64,000 nt of DNA from Pseudomonas oryzihabitans (GCF_007665395.1 NZ_VDND01000001.1:682001-746000), one strand, 5' to 3'; shown: positions 8,474-17,560, counted from the first letter of the stretch. Notes: generated by a model not told the origin, from the letters alone. Translations and numbers: made by a program.

Positions 8474-10108
8474 ATGAAACCGCACGTCTTCGCCACACCA
8501 CCGGCCCCCACCCAGGCCACCGCCCTCGACGGGCTGGTGCTGGTGGTGGATCTGGGCACCTCGGGCTGCAAGAGCGCGCTGGTCACCCTGGGCGGCGAGG
8601 TGGTCGCCTGGACCTTCCATGGCGTCACCCTGCACGTCGAGGGCCACAGCGCCGAACAGGATCCGGAGGACTGGTGGCAGGCGTTCCTGCGCGGTGCCGG
8701 CGAACTCTTGAGCGCGGATCCGGCGCGGCGGCGGCGGGTGGTGGCGGTCTGCTGCTCCACCCAGACCGAAGGCACGGTGTGCGTCGATGCCCAGGGCCAG
8801 GCGCTGGGTCGGGCCCTGCTCTGGCTGGACATGCGCGGCGCCGAGTCGGTGGCGCGGCGGGTCGGCGGTGGCCGGCTGAAGGTGGCCGGCTACTCGCCGT
8901 TCAAGCTGTGGCGCTGGATCCGCCTCACCGGCGGAGCGCCTTCGCTGTCCGGCAAGGATTGCGCGGGCCACATCGCCTATCTGCAAGACCACCAGCCGGA
9001 ACGCTACGCGCGCACGGTGAAGTTTCTCAACGTCCTCGATTTCATGAACCTGCGGCTGACCGGTCGCTGCTGCGCCACCGCCGATTCCATCTGCACCGCC
9101 TGGATCACCGACAACCGCGACTCGCGCCAGGTGAAGTATGACGCCGGGCTGATCCGCACCCTGGGCTTCGATCGCGACAAGCTCCCCGACCTGGTGGACT
9201 CGGCCGAGGTGATCGGGACCCTCAGGACGACGGTGGCCGACCAACTGGGCCTGCCGCGCAGTACCCCGGTGGTCGCCGGCTCGGTCGATACCTCGGCGGT
9301 GGCGGTGGGCTCGGCCGTGGAGGACTTCGCCCCGCACCTCTACCTGGGCACCTCCTCCTGGCTGGGCGCCCACGTGCCCTTCAAGAAATCCGATGTCTTG
9401 CGTCACATGGCCGCGGTACCCAGCGCGGTCAAGGGCCGCTACCTGGCCATGGCGCTGCAGACCGCGGCGGGCGCCAATCTGTCCTTCCTGCGCGACAAGG
9501 TGCTCTATCACCCGGACGAGTTGCTCAGTGACGAACAGCACCCGGATCTCTATGCCCTGCTCGACCGCATCGCCGCCCGGGTGCCGGCCGGCGCCCGCGG
9601 CCTGCTCTACACCCCCTGGCTCTACGGCGAGCGCAGCCCGGTGGACGATCCCAGCCTGCGCGCAGCCCTGATCAATCTGTCGCTGGAGCATACCCGCGAG
9701 GACATCATCCGCGCCTTCCTCGAAGGGGTAGCCCTCAATACCCGCTGGATGCTCGAGCCCTTCGACCGTTTCCTCGGCCGTCGCCCGGAGCGGATCACCG
9801 CGGTCGGCGGGGGCGCCCAGTCCAATCTCTGGTGCCAGATCATGGCCGACGTCACGGGCCAGGTGATCGCCCAGCCCGACGCGCCCATCCAGGCCAATGC
9901 CCGGGGATCGGCCTATATCGCCGCCGCCGGCATCGGTGCCCTCGCCTTCAGCGACGTGCCCGACCTGCAACGCGCACCGCGGCTGTACCAGCCCTGTCCC
10001 CAGGCACGGGCCCGCTACGACGACAGCTACGCCACCTTCCTCGAAGTCCGCCGCCGCCTGGCACCGCTTTACCGGCGCCTCAATCCCAACCAGGGAGCCC
10101 GACCATGA
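8474..10108 (+). CDS. FGGY-family carbohydrate kinase
   Basis: This 544-residue protein has the two-domain actin-like kinase layout. The first phosphate loop is VDLGTSGCKSAL near residues 25-36. The catalytic aspartate is Asp272 in AGSVDTSAVAVG. The adenosine-binding segment GGGAQSNLWCQIMADV lies near the C-terminus. The length and the GTSGCKSALV opening resemble xylulokinase relatives, but the substrate is not evident. It would phosphorylate a sugar or polyol ready for the aldolase encoded next, with which it overlaps by four bases (ATGA). This coupling suggests a joint reaction sequence. Confidence 0.9.
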   Translation: MKPHVFATPPAPTQATALDGLVLVVDLGTSGCKSALVTLGGEVVAWTFHGVTLHVEGHSAEQDPEDWWQAFLRGAGELLSADPARRRRVVAVCCSTQTEGTVCVDAQGQALGRALLWLDMRGAESVARRVGGGRLKVAGYSPFKLWRWIRLTGGAPSLSGKDCAGHIAYLQDHQPERYARTVKFLNVLDFMNLRLTGRCCATADSICTAWITDNRDSRQVKYDAGLIRTLGFDRDKLPDLVDSAEVIGTLRTTVADQLGLPRSTPVVAGSVDTSAVAVGSAVEDFAPHLYLGTSSWLGAHVPFKKSDVLRHMAAVPSAVKGRYLAMALQTAAGANLSFLRDKVLYHPDELLSDEQHPDLYALLDRIAARVPAGARGLLYTPWLYGERSPVDDPSLRAALINLSLEHTREDIIRAFLEGVALNTRWMLEPFDRFLGRRPERITAVGGGAQSNLWCQIMADVTGQVIAQPDAPIQANARGSAYIAAAGIGALAFSDVPDLQRAPRLYQPCPQARARYDDSYATFLEVRRRLAPLYRRLNPNQGARP

Positions 10109-10761
10109 GCGATACCCTCGACCTACGCGAACAGGTGGTGGACCTGTGCCTGCACCTGGTGCGCCGCGGCTTCTTCGCCGCCACCGGCGGCAACCTGGCC
10201 TTGCGCCTGGACGCCGAGCGTATCGCAGTGACCCCCTCCGCGCTCGACTACTACGAGATGCGCGCGGAGGACGTCTGCATCCTGCGCCTGGCGGATCTGC
10301 AGCAACTCGAGGGCGATCGCGCGCCCTCGGTGGAAACCGGCCTGCACGCCCGGGTGCTGCGGCGCTTTCCGGCGGCGGGGTGCAGCCTGCATACCCACCA
10401 GCCGCTGGCCAGCGCCTGCACCCTGCTGGGGGGCGCCCTGACCGTCGACGACCCCGAGCGTTGGCCCGACCTGGGCCGGCATCTTCCGCTGGTGGGCTAC
10501 GCGCCGTCGGGCACCGGTTGGCTAGCCCGATTGCTGGACCGTGCCCTGACCGCCGAGAGTCCGGCCTACCTACTGCGCAACCACGGGGTGCTCTGCTACG
10601 GCGTCACCGCCAGCCAGACCCTGGCGGTGCTGGAACAGCTGGAAGGCTTCTGCCAGCACCACCTCACCCAGCGCATCGCCAATCGTCCTGGTATCCCCGC
10701 CGCCGACAGCCTGGCTCGCCAGCGCCTGCTGGCCACCCTGTCCGCCTCCTCCCCGTCCTGA
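10105..10761 (+). CDS. Class II aldolase/epimerase family protein with intact metal site
   Basis: The product is 218 residues from the ATG at 10105, which overlaps the kinase stop. It has the class II aldolase layout: the phosphate-binding region ATGGNLALRL, catalytic-type Glu77 in SVETGLHAR, and metal ligands His96 and His98 in SLHTHQP and His160 in LLRNHGVLCYG. It is therefore likely to be an active zinc or divalent-metal retro-aldolase or epimerase acting on the phosphorylated product of the preceding kinase. The exact cleavage reaction is unknown. The upstream extension of the frame overlaps the kinase and is not real. Confidence 0.88.
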   Translation: MSDTLDLREQVVDLCLHLVRRGFFAATGGNLALRLDAERIAVTPSALDYYEMRAEDVCILRLADLQQLEGDRAPSVETGLHARVLRRFPAAGCSLHTHQPLASACTLLGGALTVDDPERWPDLGRHLPLVGYAPSGTGWLARLLDRALTAESPAYLLRNHGVLCYGVTASQTLAVLEQLEGFCQHHLTQRIANRPGIPAADSLARQRLLATLSASSPS

Positions 10762-10769
10762 GGTCCGCC

Positions 10770-12251
10770 ATGAACCAGCCCCTGACCACGCCGCCGCCCA
10801 TCGTCCCCACCCCGCCGGCCATTTCCGCCTGGCCCGATACCGACACCCTCTACCAACGCTTCGACGCGCTGGTCAAGCAACCCATGCGCCCCCTGCGGCG
10901 AGACGCTCTGGCCAAGGTCATGGGCTATTTCGACGAGCGTTGCCAAGGCTCTCGGCGGCTGGGCGAGGAGGCCAAGCGCTTCATCCCGGGCGGGATCCAG
11001 CACAACCTGGCATTCAACTATCCCTTCCCGCTGGCCATCGCCCAGGCTGAAGGCGCCCACCTCACCGACGTCGACGGCAATAGATACATCGACTTCCTCC
11101 AGGCCGGTGGCCCTACCCTGCTCGGCTCCAATCATCGCGGCGTGCGCGACCAGGTGCAGCGGATCCTCGCCGAGTGCGGGCCGGTGACCGGACTGCTGCA
11201 CGAATACGAGGTCAAGCTCGCCGAACTGGTCTGTCAGAGCGTGCCCGGCATCGACCAGGTGCGGTTGCTCGGCTCGGGCACCGAGGCGGCCATGGCCGCG
11301 GTGCGCCTGGCGCGGGCTTACACCGAGCGCCGCTGGATCATCAAGATCGGCGGCGCCTACCACGGCTGGAGCGACCAGCTGGTCTATGGCATGCGCCTGC
11401 CCGGGACCGGCCGGATGGAAGCCCTCGGCATCCCGCGTGGCGCCACCGCCCACACCCAGGAAAGCCCGCCCAACGACCTCGACGCCCTGCGCCGGCGCCT
11501 GCAGTTCAATCGCCTGCGTGGCGGTACCGCAGCGGTGATGGTGGAGCCCTTCGGCCCGGAGAGCGGCACCCGCCCGGTACATCCGGAGTTCAATCGCGAG
11601 GTGCGCAAGCTCTGCGATGAATTCAGCGCCCTACTAATCTTCGACGAGGTGGTGACCGGCTTCCGCGCCGGCATGGGCGGCGCCCAGGGCTACTTCAAGG
11701 TGCTCCCGGACCTGACCGTGCTGGGCAAGTGCCTGACCGGTGGCTACCCCATGGCCGGCGCCCTGGGCGGCAAGGCCGCCGTCATGCAATTGCTGGTGGG
11801 AGGGATCGGCACCTCGTCGAAGCGCGCCTTCGTCGGCGGCACCCTGTCCGCCAACCCGCTGTGCTGCGTGGCCGGCTATTACGCCCTCAAGGAGATCCAG
11901 CGCCTGGACGCGGCCGGCCAGGCCGGCCGCGCGGGTGACCGCCTGCGCCAGGGGCTGGACGAGATCATCCAGCGCCGCAACCTGCCCTATGTCGCCTACA
12001 ACCTCGGCTCCATCGTCCACCTGCAGACTTCCGGGGTACTGCTGCTCGACACCAGCAATCCGCTCAAGCTGCTGCGCGTGCGCAACGAAGCCAAGGCACG
12101 CAAACACATGATGGAGGAGATGGGGGCGGCCTATACCGCCCACGGCCTCATCACCCTGGCCGGCAGCCGCATCTACACCAGCCTGGCCGATACCGACGCC
12201 GTGATCGACGACGCCCTGGAGCGCTTCGACCAGGTCTTCCAACTGGTATGA
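10770..12251 (+). CDS. Class III (PLP) aminotransferase or aminomutase, glutamate-1-semialdehyde-aminotransferase-like
   Basis: This 493-residue protein starts at the ATG at 10770, nine bases past the aldolase stop. The fold type I PLP pattern is clear: GSGTEAAMAAVRLARA (cofactor phosphate), a YHGW motif, EPFGPESG, the aspartate in IFDEVVTGFR and the Schiff-base lysine Lys320 in VLGKCLTGGYPMAG. The GGIQHN and GSGTEA motifs place it near glutamate-1-semialdehyde aminomutases, but its catabolic neighbours argue against a role in tetrapyrrole synthesis. It probably aminates or deaminates an intermediate of this operon's pathway. Confidence 0.9.
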   Translation: MNQPLTTPPPIVPTPPAISAWPDTDTLYQRFDALVKQPMRPLRRDALAKVMGYFDERCQGSRRLGEEAKRFIPGGIQHNLAFNYPFPLAIAQAEGAHLTDVDGNRYIDFLQAGGPTLLGSNHRGVRDQVQRILAECGPVTGLLHEYEVKLAELVCQSVPGIDQVRLLGSGTEAAMAAVRLARAYTERRWIIKIGGAYHGWSDQLVYGMRLPGTGRMEALGIPRGATAHTQESPPNDLDALRRRLQFNRLRGGTAAVMVEPFGPESGTRPVHPEFNREVRKLCDEFSALLIFDEVVTGFRAGMGGAQGYFKVLPDLTVLGKCLTGGYPMAGALGGKAAVMQLLVGGIGTSSKRAFVGGTLSANPLCCVAGYYALKEIQRLDAAGQAGRAGDRLRQGLDEIIQRRNLPYVAYNLGSIVHLQTSGVLLLDTSNPLKLLRVRNEAKARKHMMEEMGAAYTAHGLITLAGSRIYTSLADTDAVIDDALERFDQVFQLV

Positions 12252-12259
12252 GGCCGACC

Positions 12260-12880
12260 ATGAGAGCTGAACTACGCCAGCAATGGCTGGACCTGCAGCA
12301 ACGCCTGACGCGCCAGGGCGAGCGCGCGAACCTGGCCCTGTCCGTCCGGGTGCCAGGGGCGGCGACGCTCTGGTACGGCACCCTGACCGACGCCGCCCCC
12401 TGCGAGATCGGACTCGACCGGACCGCCGGCCTCGCCGCGGATCACGCCCTCGTCTACCGCGAGCGCGCGGACATCGGCGCGATCATCCAGGGCGGCGGTC
12501 GCTACGGCCAGCACGTGGTCGACTTCGGCGGTCGCCTGCCGGAGCTGTTCGACGAACAGGCGCGACACCTGGGCCGCATGGCACCGGCCGTAGAACGCGC
12601 GAGCGACTTGCCCGAGGCCCTGGCCGAACAGGGCAACGTGCAGCTGCTGGCTGGCCAGCCGCTCTGCCTGGGTACCACGACCAGCCGCGTGGCACTCAAC
12701 GCCGACCTGTTCGAGAAATGCGCCAAGGCGTACACCCTCGCCCGGGCCACGGGCGCGAACCTTACCCGGCTACCCTGGTGGGTGGTGCTGATCGCCACTC
12801 GTCGATTGCACCGTGACCAGCGCGCTGCCGCCCAGGCCTTCACCCAGGGCCGGTTGCCCGCGGAAAGTCGCGGCTACTAG
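12260..12880 (+). CDS. Class II aldolase-fold protein lacking the metal-binding histidines
   Basis: The 206-residue product is taken from the ATG at 12260, which follows TGAGGCCGACC. An alternative ATG at 12248 overlaps the previous stop. Its outline follows class II aldolases: RANLALSVRVPG, an ADIGAIIQGG segment where HTH normally lies, LPELFDEQARHLG, LCLGTTTSR and NADLFEKCAKAY. The metal-binding HxH is replaced by QGGG and the NHG histidine is missing. It therefore looks like a catalytically inactive paralogue or a partner subunit of the aldolase two genes upstream. Family membership is fairly clear, but its function is not. Confidence 0.75.
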   Translation: MRAELRQQWLDLQQRLTRQGERANLALSVRVPGAATLWYGTLTDAAPCEIGLDRTAGLAADHALVYRERADIGAIIQGGGRYGQHVVDFGGRLPELFDEQARHLGRMAPAVERASDLPEALAEQGNVQLLAGQPLCLGTTTSRVALNADLFEKCAKAYTLARATGANLTRLPWWVVLIATRRLHRDQRAAAQAFTQGRLPAESRGY

Positions 12881-12903
12881 CTGTCCAATCGAGGTACACC
12901 GGC

Positions 12904-14091
12904 ATGAGCACCCTCCCACCGTCGCCGGCGCGCCAGGTCTGCGCCGCCCTGCTGCTGGGCTCCCTGGCATTGCTGATTCTCGGCCTGCAACCCCTGCTGC
13001 TGGGCGAACTGTTCACCAGCGGACGGGCCACCCTCGACGGCCTGGGCCTGGTCGCGATGGGCGAGATCGTCGCCCTGGGCCTGGGGGTGATCGCGGGAGA
13101 GGCATTGGGGCCACGCCTGAGGCTCCCGCGGGTACTGGTCCCGGCGAGCCTGCTGGCGATCGCCGCCGATCTCGCCAGTGCCCAGGCCAGTGGCGACCTG
13201 CTGCTGCTCGGCCTGCGCGGCCTGGCCGGGCTGGGCGAAGGCCTGCTGCTGTGGGCCGCGGTGGCCCTGATCGTCCGCCAACCCGCGGCGGAGCGGCTAT
13301 CGGGGCTGTTCATGGCCCTGCAGACGCTGTGTCAGGGCCTGCTGGCGGCGGTCCTGGCGCTGTGGGTCCTGCCGCATCTGGGCAGTGCCGGTGGCTTCGT
13401 GCTGCTGGCCGCGGTGACCGCGCTCGCCATGCCGCTGACCGCGGTACTCCCTCGCCGTCTGGCCGCGGTGGAGGTCTCCCAGACGACCACGCCGCGCCGC
13501 GGCTGGAGTCCGCCCCAGGCCCTGCTGCTGGCCTTCGTCGGCGTGCAACTGGCCGCCGTGGGCGCGCTCTGGGCCTATCTCGAACCCTACGGCGAGGCAC
13601 TGGGGCTGCGCGCCGCCGAGGCCCAGCTGCTCATCGCGGCCAGCTTCGGCACCCAGCTGCTCGGTGGCCTGACCAGCGCGGCCCTGGTGACCTGCCTGCC
13701 GGCAGCGACCACCCTGGCCCTGGCCACCCTGCTGCTCGGCAGCCTGGCGGCCCTGATCTACGGCCTCGCCCCCGGCGCGTACCTGACCTTCGCGGTGCTC
13801 TGCCTGGTCTTCACCTTCATCTGGCAGACCCTCACCCCCTTCCAGATCAGCCTGGCCCTGCGCCTGGACCCCAGCGGGCGCATCGCCACCCTGGTGCCCT
13901 CCCTGCAACTGCTCGGCAGCGCCGCCGGTCCGGCCCTCGCCTCGCTCTGGCTGGAGGGCGCCGACGTCCGCCCCGCCGCCCTGACCAGTGTCCTGCTCGC
14001 GCTCAGCGCGCTGGGGCTGTCCGCGCTGCTGGCCATCAGTGCGCGGAACGCCCGGCCGGCCACCTCCTGGCGCTGGCAGCGTCCCGGCTGA
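12904..14091 (+). CDS. MFS transporter
   Basis: This 395-residue protein is very hydrophobic, with about twelve predicted membrane segments and a charged central loop (LPRRLAAVEVSQTTTPRRG). It fits the major facilitator fold. It lies 23 bp after the aldolase-like gene and 48 bp before the aldehyde dehydrogenase in the same run. It is therefore the likely inner-membrane transporter for the pathway substrate or product. The usual signature motif between helices 2 and 3 is weak, and direction of transport cannot be inferred. Confidence 0.82.
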   Translation: MSTLPPSPARQVCAALLLGSLALLILGLQPLLLGELFTSGRATLDGLGLVAMGEIVALGLGVIAGEALGPRLRLPRVLVPASLLAIAADLASAQASGDLLLLGLRGLAGLGEGLLLWAAVALIVRQPAAERLSGLFMALQTLCQGLLAAVLALWVLPHLGSAGGFVLLAAVTALAMPLTAVLPRRLAAVEVSQTTTPRRGWSPPQALLLAFVGVQLAAVGALWAYLEPYGEALGLRAAEAQLLIAASFGTQLLGGLTSAALVTCLPAATTLALATLLLGSLAALIYGLAPGAYLTFAVLCLVFTFIWQTLTPFQISLALRLDPSGRIATLVPSLQLLGSAAGPALASLWLEGADVRPAALTSVLLALSALGLSALLAISARNARPATSWRWQRPG

Positions 14092-14139
14092 CCCTTGCCC
14101 ACCCCTCTCGTCGACTCCTTCGCCCTGCGGAGCTCCGCC

Positions 14140-15585
14140 ATGCACGCGCCCCTTGCCACCCAGCCGTCGCCCCCTGGCGAAAGCCAGCTCTTGCAACGCC
14201 TCTTCGCCGCCCAGGGCCCGCGCGCCCTGGCCTTGCGCACCTCCACGGCGGCGGAGCGGCGGGTCCTGCTGCAACGCCTGCACGGCGCCCTGGTACGCCG
14301 GCGCCAGGACCTCTACCGGGCGTTTCGCCAAGACTTCGGCAAACCCGAGGTGGAGGTCGAGCTCTCCGAGATCATGCCGGTGCTGGAGGAAATCCAGCAT
14401 GCCCGACGGCATCTCCGCCGCTGGATGCGACCGCGCCGGGCAAGGCCCACCCTGACCTCGCTGGGTTGCCCAGCGCATGTCCATAGCCAGCCGCGCGGCC
14501 GCTGCCTGATCATCGGCCCCTGGAACTACCCGGTCTCCACCCTCCTCGGCCCGCTGGTGTCGGCGCTGGCGGCGGGCAATACCGTCATGCTCAAGCCGTC
14601 CGAATTCACCCCGGCGGTCAATGCGGTACTCCGCGACCTGCTCGCCGCGGCCTTCGACACCGACACCGTGGCCTTCTGCGAGGGCGACGTCGAGACCGCC
14701 CAGGCCCTGCTGGCCCTGCCCTTCGACCACTTCTTCTTCACCGGCTCGACCGCCGTGGGCCGCCTGGTGATGCAGGCCGCCGCCCAGCACCTGGCCTCCG
14801 TGACCCTGGAGCTGGGCGGCAAGTCGCCGGCGATCATCGATGCCAGCGCCGATCTGGACGCCGCCGCGGAATTGCTGCTCTGGGGCAAGTTCCTCAATGC
14901 CGGGCAGTCTTGCGTGGCCCCCGATCATGTCTTCGTCCCGCGCCCATTGCTGCCGGCCTTCAACGCGCGCTGTCGCGCGCTGCTGCTGGAGCGCTACGGC
15001 AAGGATCCCGCCAGGAGCCCCGATTTCGCCCGCCTCATCCACCCCCGCCATGCCCAGCAGTTGGCGACGCTGCTGAGCCAGGCCCAGGCAGCCGGTGCCC
15101 AGCTGGTGCACGGCGGCGCGCACGACGTGGCCCAGTGCTACCTGGCACCGACCCTGCTCGATTGCTCGGACACCCCCAGCGCCCTGGATAGCCAGGAGAT
15201 CTTCGGCCCCCTGCTGCCGGTGATCGCCTACGATGACCTGGACGAGGTCCTGCAGCGCATCGACGCCGGCCCCAAGCCGCTGGCGCTCTATCTCTGGAGC
15301 AGGGATCGCGGGGTGCAACGACGGGTGGTCGCCCGCACCAGCTCCGGCAGTGTCGGCCTCAATCTGTGCATGCAGCAGTACACCCAGCTCCATCTGCCCT
15401 TCGGTGGCGTCAACCAGTCCGGCAGCGGCAGCGCCCACGGCCAGGCCGGCTTCCGCACCTTTTCCCACGAGCGCAGCGTGCTCGCCGCCGGTCCGTTGCT
15501 GGCGATCCGCCTGCTGCTGCCGCCCTACTCGCCGCTCAAGTTGCGCCTCGCGCAATGGGTGTCGCGGCTGACCGGTGGCGGCTAG
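14140..15585 (+). CDS. Aldehyde dehydrogenase, class 3/coniferyl-aldehyde-dehydrogenase type
   Basis: The product is 481 residues from the ATG at 14140, preceded by CGGAGCTCCGCC. An in-frame TTG at 14095 is less convincing. NAD(P)-binding and catalytic elements are present: GPWNYPVSTLLGPLVSALA, FTGSTAVGRLV, Glu224 in LELGGKSP and Cys258 in NAGQSCVAPD. The C-terminus continues past the usual FGGVNQSGSG segment into a hydrophobic, proline-rich tail (LLLPPYSPLK), as in class 3 fatty or coniferyl aldehyde dehydrogenases. It is the last gene of the TetR-flanked run and would oxidise an aldehyde released by the aldolase or aminotransferase steps. Confidence 0.9.
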   Translation: MHAPLATQPSPPGESQLLQRLFAAQGPRALALRTSTAAERRVLLQRLHGALVRRRQDLYRAFRQDFGKPEVEVELSEIMPVLEEIQHARRHLRRWMRPRRARPTLTSLGCPAHVHSQPRGRCLIIGPWNYPVSTLLGPLVSALAAGNTVMLKPSEFTPAVNAVLRDLLAAAFDTDTVAFCEGDVETAQALLALPFDHFFFTGSTAVGRLVMQAAAQHLASVTLELGGKSPAIIDASADLDAAAELLLWGKFLNAGQSCVAPDHVFVPRPLLPAFNARCRALLLERYGKDPARSPDFARLIHPRHAQQLATLLSQAQAAGAQLVHGGAHDVAQCYLAPTLLDCSDTPSALDSQEIFGPLLPVIAYDDLDEVLQRIDAGPKPLALYLWSRDRGVQRRVVARTSSGSVGLNLCMQQYTQLHLPFGGVNQSGSGSAHGQAGFRTFSHERSVLAAGPLLAIRLLLPPYSPLKLRLAQWVSRLTGGG

Positions 15586-15768
15586 GGAAGGCCTGACCGG
15601 GCGCACCATCCGCCGGGAATGACGCTTCCAAGGATGCACGACCGGCGCAGCAACCCTTAGAATGGCCGGGCTGGCGGCCGCGGCCGTGCCGATTCGCCAC
15701 AGGCGCGGTCCAAGCCCGGCATGGGTTACCCTTGCACGTGAATTCTATTTGGAGCGGTGAGCTGAACG

Positions 15769-16323
15769 ATGGGCTTTGAGCAACTAGCTGAACTACGCGA
15801 CCGCCTGCGGGCCGAAAAAGCGCAGGTAAAGACCGAGAGCAACGAGCGGCCGGCGCGGAGACCTTCACCGAAAGCCAAGACCCGCGAGCAGAAGCCCCGC
15901 GAGCAGGATCCGGTGGTCGAAGGCATCCGCCGGCTGCAGAAGCAGTTCCCGCTGGCCTTCCCGGTGAATCCCGCCCCCAAGGTGCCGCTCAAGGAAGGCA
16001 TCCTCAAGGACGCCGAGCAGCACCTCGAGCGCCTGGGCATCACCGGCGAGCAGCTCAAGCAGGCGATCGCGACCTGGTGCCGCGGCACCCGCTACTGGGC
16101 GGCCATGACCGAAAATGCGCCGCGGCTGGATCTGCAGGGCCAGCCGGCCGGCACCGTGACCGCCTCGCAGGCTGTCTATGCCAAGCAGCAGGCTCGCCGC
16201 CAACGCGCCCAGGCCCGTCGTGAGCAGGCCAAGGCCAAGGCGGAAACCGCCGCCCCGGTCGACGCTGAAGCGCCGGCAGCGGCCGAGGCCGTCGCCGCCC
16301 CGGCAGACGACGCCTCCGCCTGA
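15769..16323 (+). CDS. ProQ/FinO-family RNA chaperone
   Basis: This 184-residue protein has a basic, disordered N-terminus. A ProQ/FinO domain spans roughly residues 45-150 (IRRLQKQFPLAFPVNP, VPLKEGILKDAEQHL, the AIATWCRGTRYW core). It ends in an alanine-rich, charged tail. FinO-fold proteins bind structured RNAs and act in post-transcriptional control. The gene stands alone, with 183 bp upstream that look non-coding, and is convergent with the histidine kinase gene across a hairpin. The ATG at 15769 is the only plausible start. Confidence 0.92.
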   Translation: MGFEQLAELRDRLRAEKAQVKTESNERPARRPSPKAKTREQKPREQDPVVEGIRRLQKQFPLAFPVNPAPKVPLKEGILKDAEQHLERLGITGEQLKQAIATWCRGTRYWAAMTENAPRLDLQGQPAGTVTASQAVYAKQQARRQRAQARREQAKAKAETAAPVDAEAPAAAEAVAAPADDASA

Positions 16324-16333
16324 GGCACTCTGC

Positions 16334-16352
16334 CCCTGTCGCCCTGACAGGG
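16334..16352. terminator. Hairpin between convergent genes
   Basis: CCCTGTC (16334-16340) and GACAGGG (16346-16352) form a perfect 7-bp stem with a 5-nt loop, 10 bp after the proQ-like stop codon. No T-run follows. It could serve both convergent transcripts. Confidence 0.55.
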
Positions 16353-16377
16353 ACAGCCGTTCCAGACGGCCGCCGCG

Positions 16378-17547
16378 CTAGGAGCGGCGGCCCGGCAACT
16401 CGATCCGCATGACCGTGCCCCCACCCTCGCGTCCCAGGGCGACGATGCGTCCCTGATGCGCCGCGCAGATGGCGCGGGCGATGGAAAGACCCAGCCCGCT
16501 TCCGCCCAGGTGCCGCGCGCGGGAGCTGTCGGCACGCCAGAAGCGGTGGAAGACCCGCTCGCGATCGGCCTCCGGAATGCCCGGACCGCGGTCGCGAAAC
16601 TCCAGTACCACCCCTTCCGCCAGCGATGCCTGGACTATGTCCAGTTCGCCGCCCGCCGCGCCATAGCGCAGGAAGTTTTCCAACAGGATATTGAGCAACT
16701 GGCCGAGCCGATCCCGGTCGGCGAACAGCGCTTGCCGCGGATCCAGGTCCAGTCGTACCTGGATGGCCTCGGCCTGCAGCTGGGGGGCGAACCAGGCCAG
16801 CCGTTCCTCGACCAGCGCCGCCAGCACGAAGGGCCGCTGGTCCAGCGCCAGTTGCCCGGCTTCGGCCAGCGACAGGGTGTGCAGATCACCCACCAGGGTA
16901 TTGAGCAGATCGAGCTGGCGCTTGACCATCTGCAACTGGCGGGCATCGGCGGGGAAAACCTCGTCGAGAATGCCCTGTACCCGCACCGAGGCGGCGTTCA
17001 GCGGCGTACGCAATTCATGGGCGAGGATGGCGCTGGAATCGCGCACGTCGCGTTCGTATTGCTGCAGTCGCGCGGTCAGGCTGTTGAAGTCGAGGGCCAG
17101 CCGCCGCAGCTCGGCGGGGGCCGTCTCGCTCATCTCCAGCCGGGTGTCCAGCTTGCCCGAGGCGACCTGGCGCGCCGCCGCGGCGATGGCGGAAAACTCG
17201 CGCGACAGCGGTCGCGACAGGCGGAAACCCGCCAGTAGGATGAGCGGCACGGCGGCCAGCACCAGGCCCACCAGCACCCACCAATCGCGGCTGGCGATGC
17301 CGGGCAGGAAGTAGCGCACCGGGTAGTAATGACTGAACAGCTCCCAGAGCCGGGCCTCGTTCTGCTGCGGATCGGCACGCAACTGCAGGATCTCGGCGCG
17401 TGCGAGCTCCGGCACCTGGCGCAATACCCACCAGTCGCCGAACAGGAACCAGAGGTACATGCCGGCGGCGATCAGCAGTACCGCCCCCAGCGCCAGCAGA
17501 CTCATCCGCCAGCCGACCCAGCGCCCCAAGGGGGCCTGCCCTTTCAT
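16378..17547 (-). CDS. Sensor histidine kinase (AdeS/BaeS-like)
   Basis: This 389-residue kinase has two membrane helices (about 14-36 and 90-108) flanking a short periplasmic loop. HAMP, then HisKA with His177 in ILAHELRTPLNAA, and HATPase boxes (ENFLRYG, RDRGPGIPE, GGSGLGLSIAR) follow. It sits 13 bp downstream of an OmpR-type regulator on the same strand. Across the divergent promoter from that regulator lies an RND efflux operon, as in AdeRS-AdeABC. Control of the pump by membrane or drug stress is the natural inference; the inducer is unknown. Confidence 0.9.
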   Translation of the reverse strand: MKGQAPLGRWVGWRMSLLALGAVLLIAAGMYLWFLFGDWWVLRQVPELARAEILQLRADPQQNEARLWELFSHYYPVRYFLPGIASRDWWVLVGLVLAAVPLILLAGFRLSRPLSREFSAIAAAARQVASGKLDTRLEMSETAPAELRRLALDFNSLTARLQQYERDVRDSSAILAHELRTPLNAASVRVQGILDEVFPADARQLQMVKRQLDLLNTLVGDLHTLSLAEAGQLALDQRPFVLAALVEERLAWFAPQLQAEAIQVRLDLDPRQALFADRDRLGQLLNILLENFLRYGAAGGELDIVQASLAEGVVLEFRDRGPGIPEADRERVFHRFWRADSSRARHLGGSGLGLSIARAICAAHQGRIVALGREGGGTVMRIELPGRRS

Positions 17548-17560
17548 GGGCGCCGTCCGT

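Noticed and set aside
8294..9970. Minus-strand open frame (558 codons) opposite the FGGY kinase
   Set aside because: The kinase on the plus strand has complete motifs. The antisense translation is repetitive and without similarity.
9897..10769. N-terminal extension of the aminotransferase frame into the aldolase gene
   Set aside because: The extension overlaps two real genes in another frame. The ATG at 10770 has the right spacing and gives a normal family length.
13297..15639. Long minus-strand open frame (780 codons) opposite the MFS and aldehyde dehydrogenase genes
   Set aside because: Its composition is Gly, Gln, Arg and His rich with no family pattern. It is the antisense shadow of two well-supported genes in GC-rich DNA.
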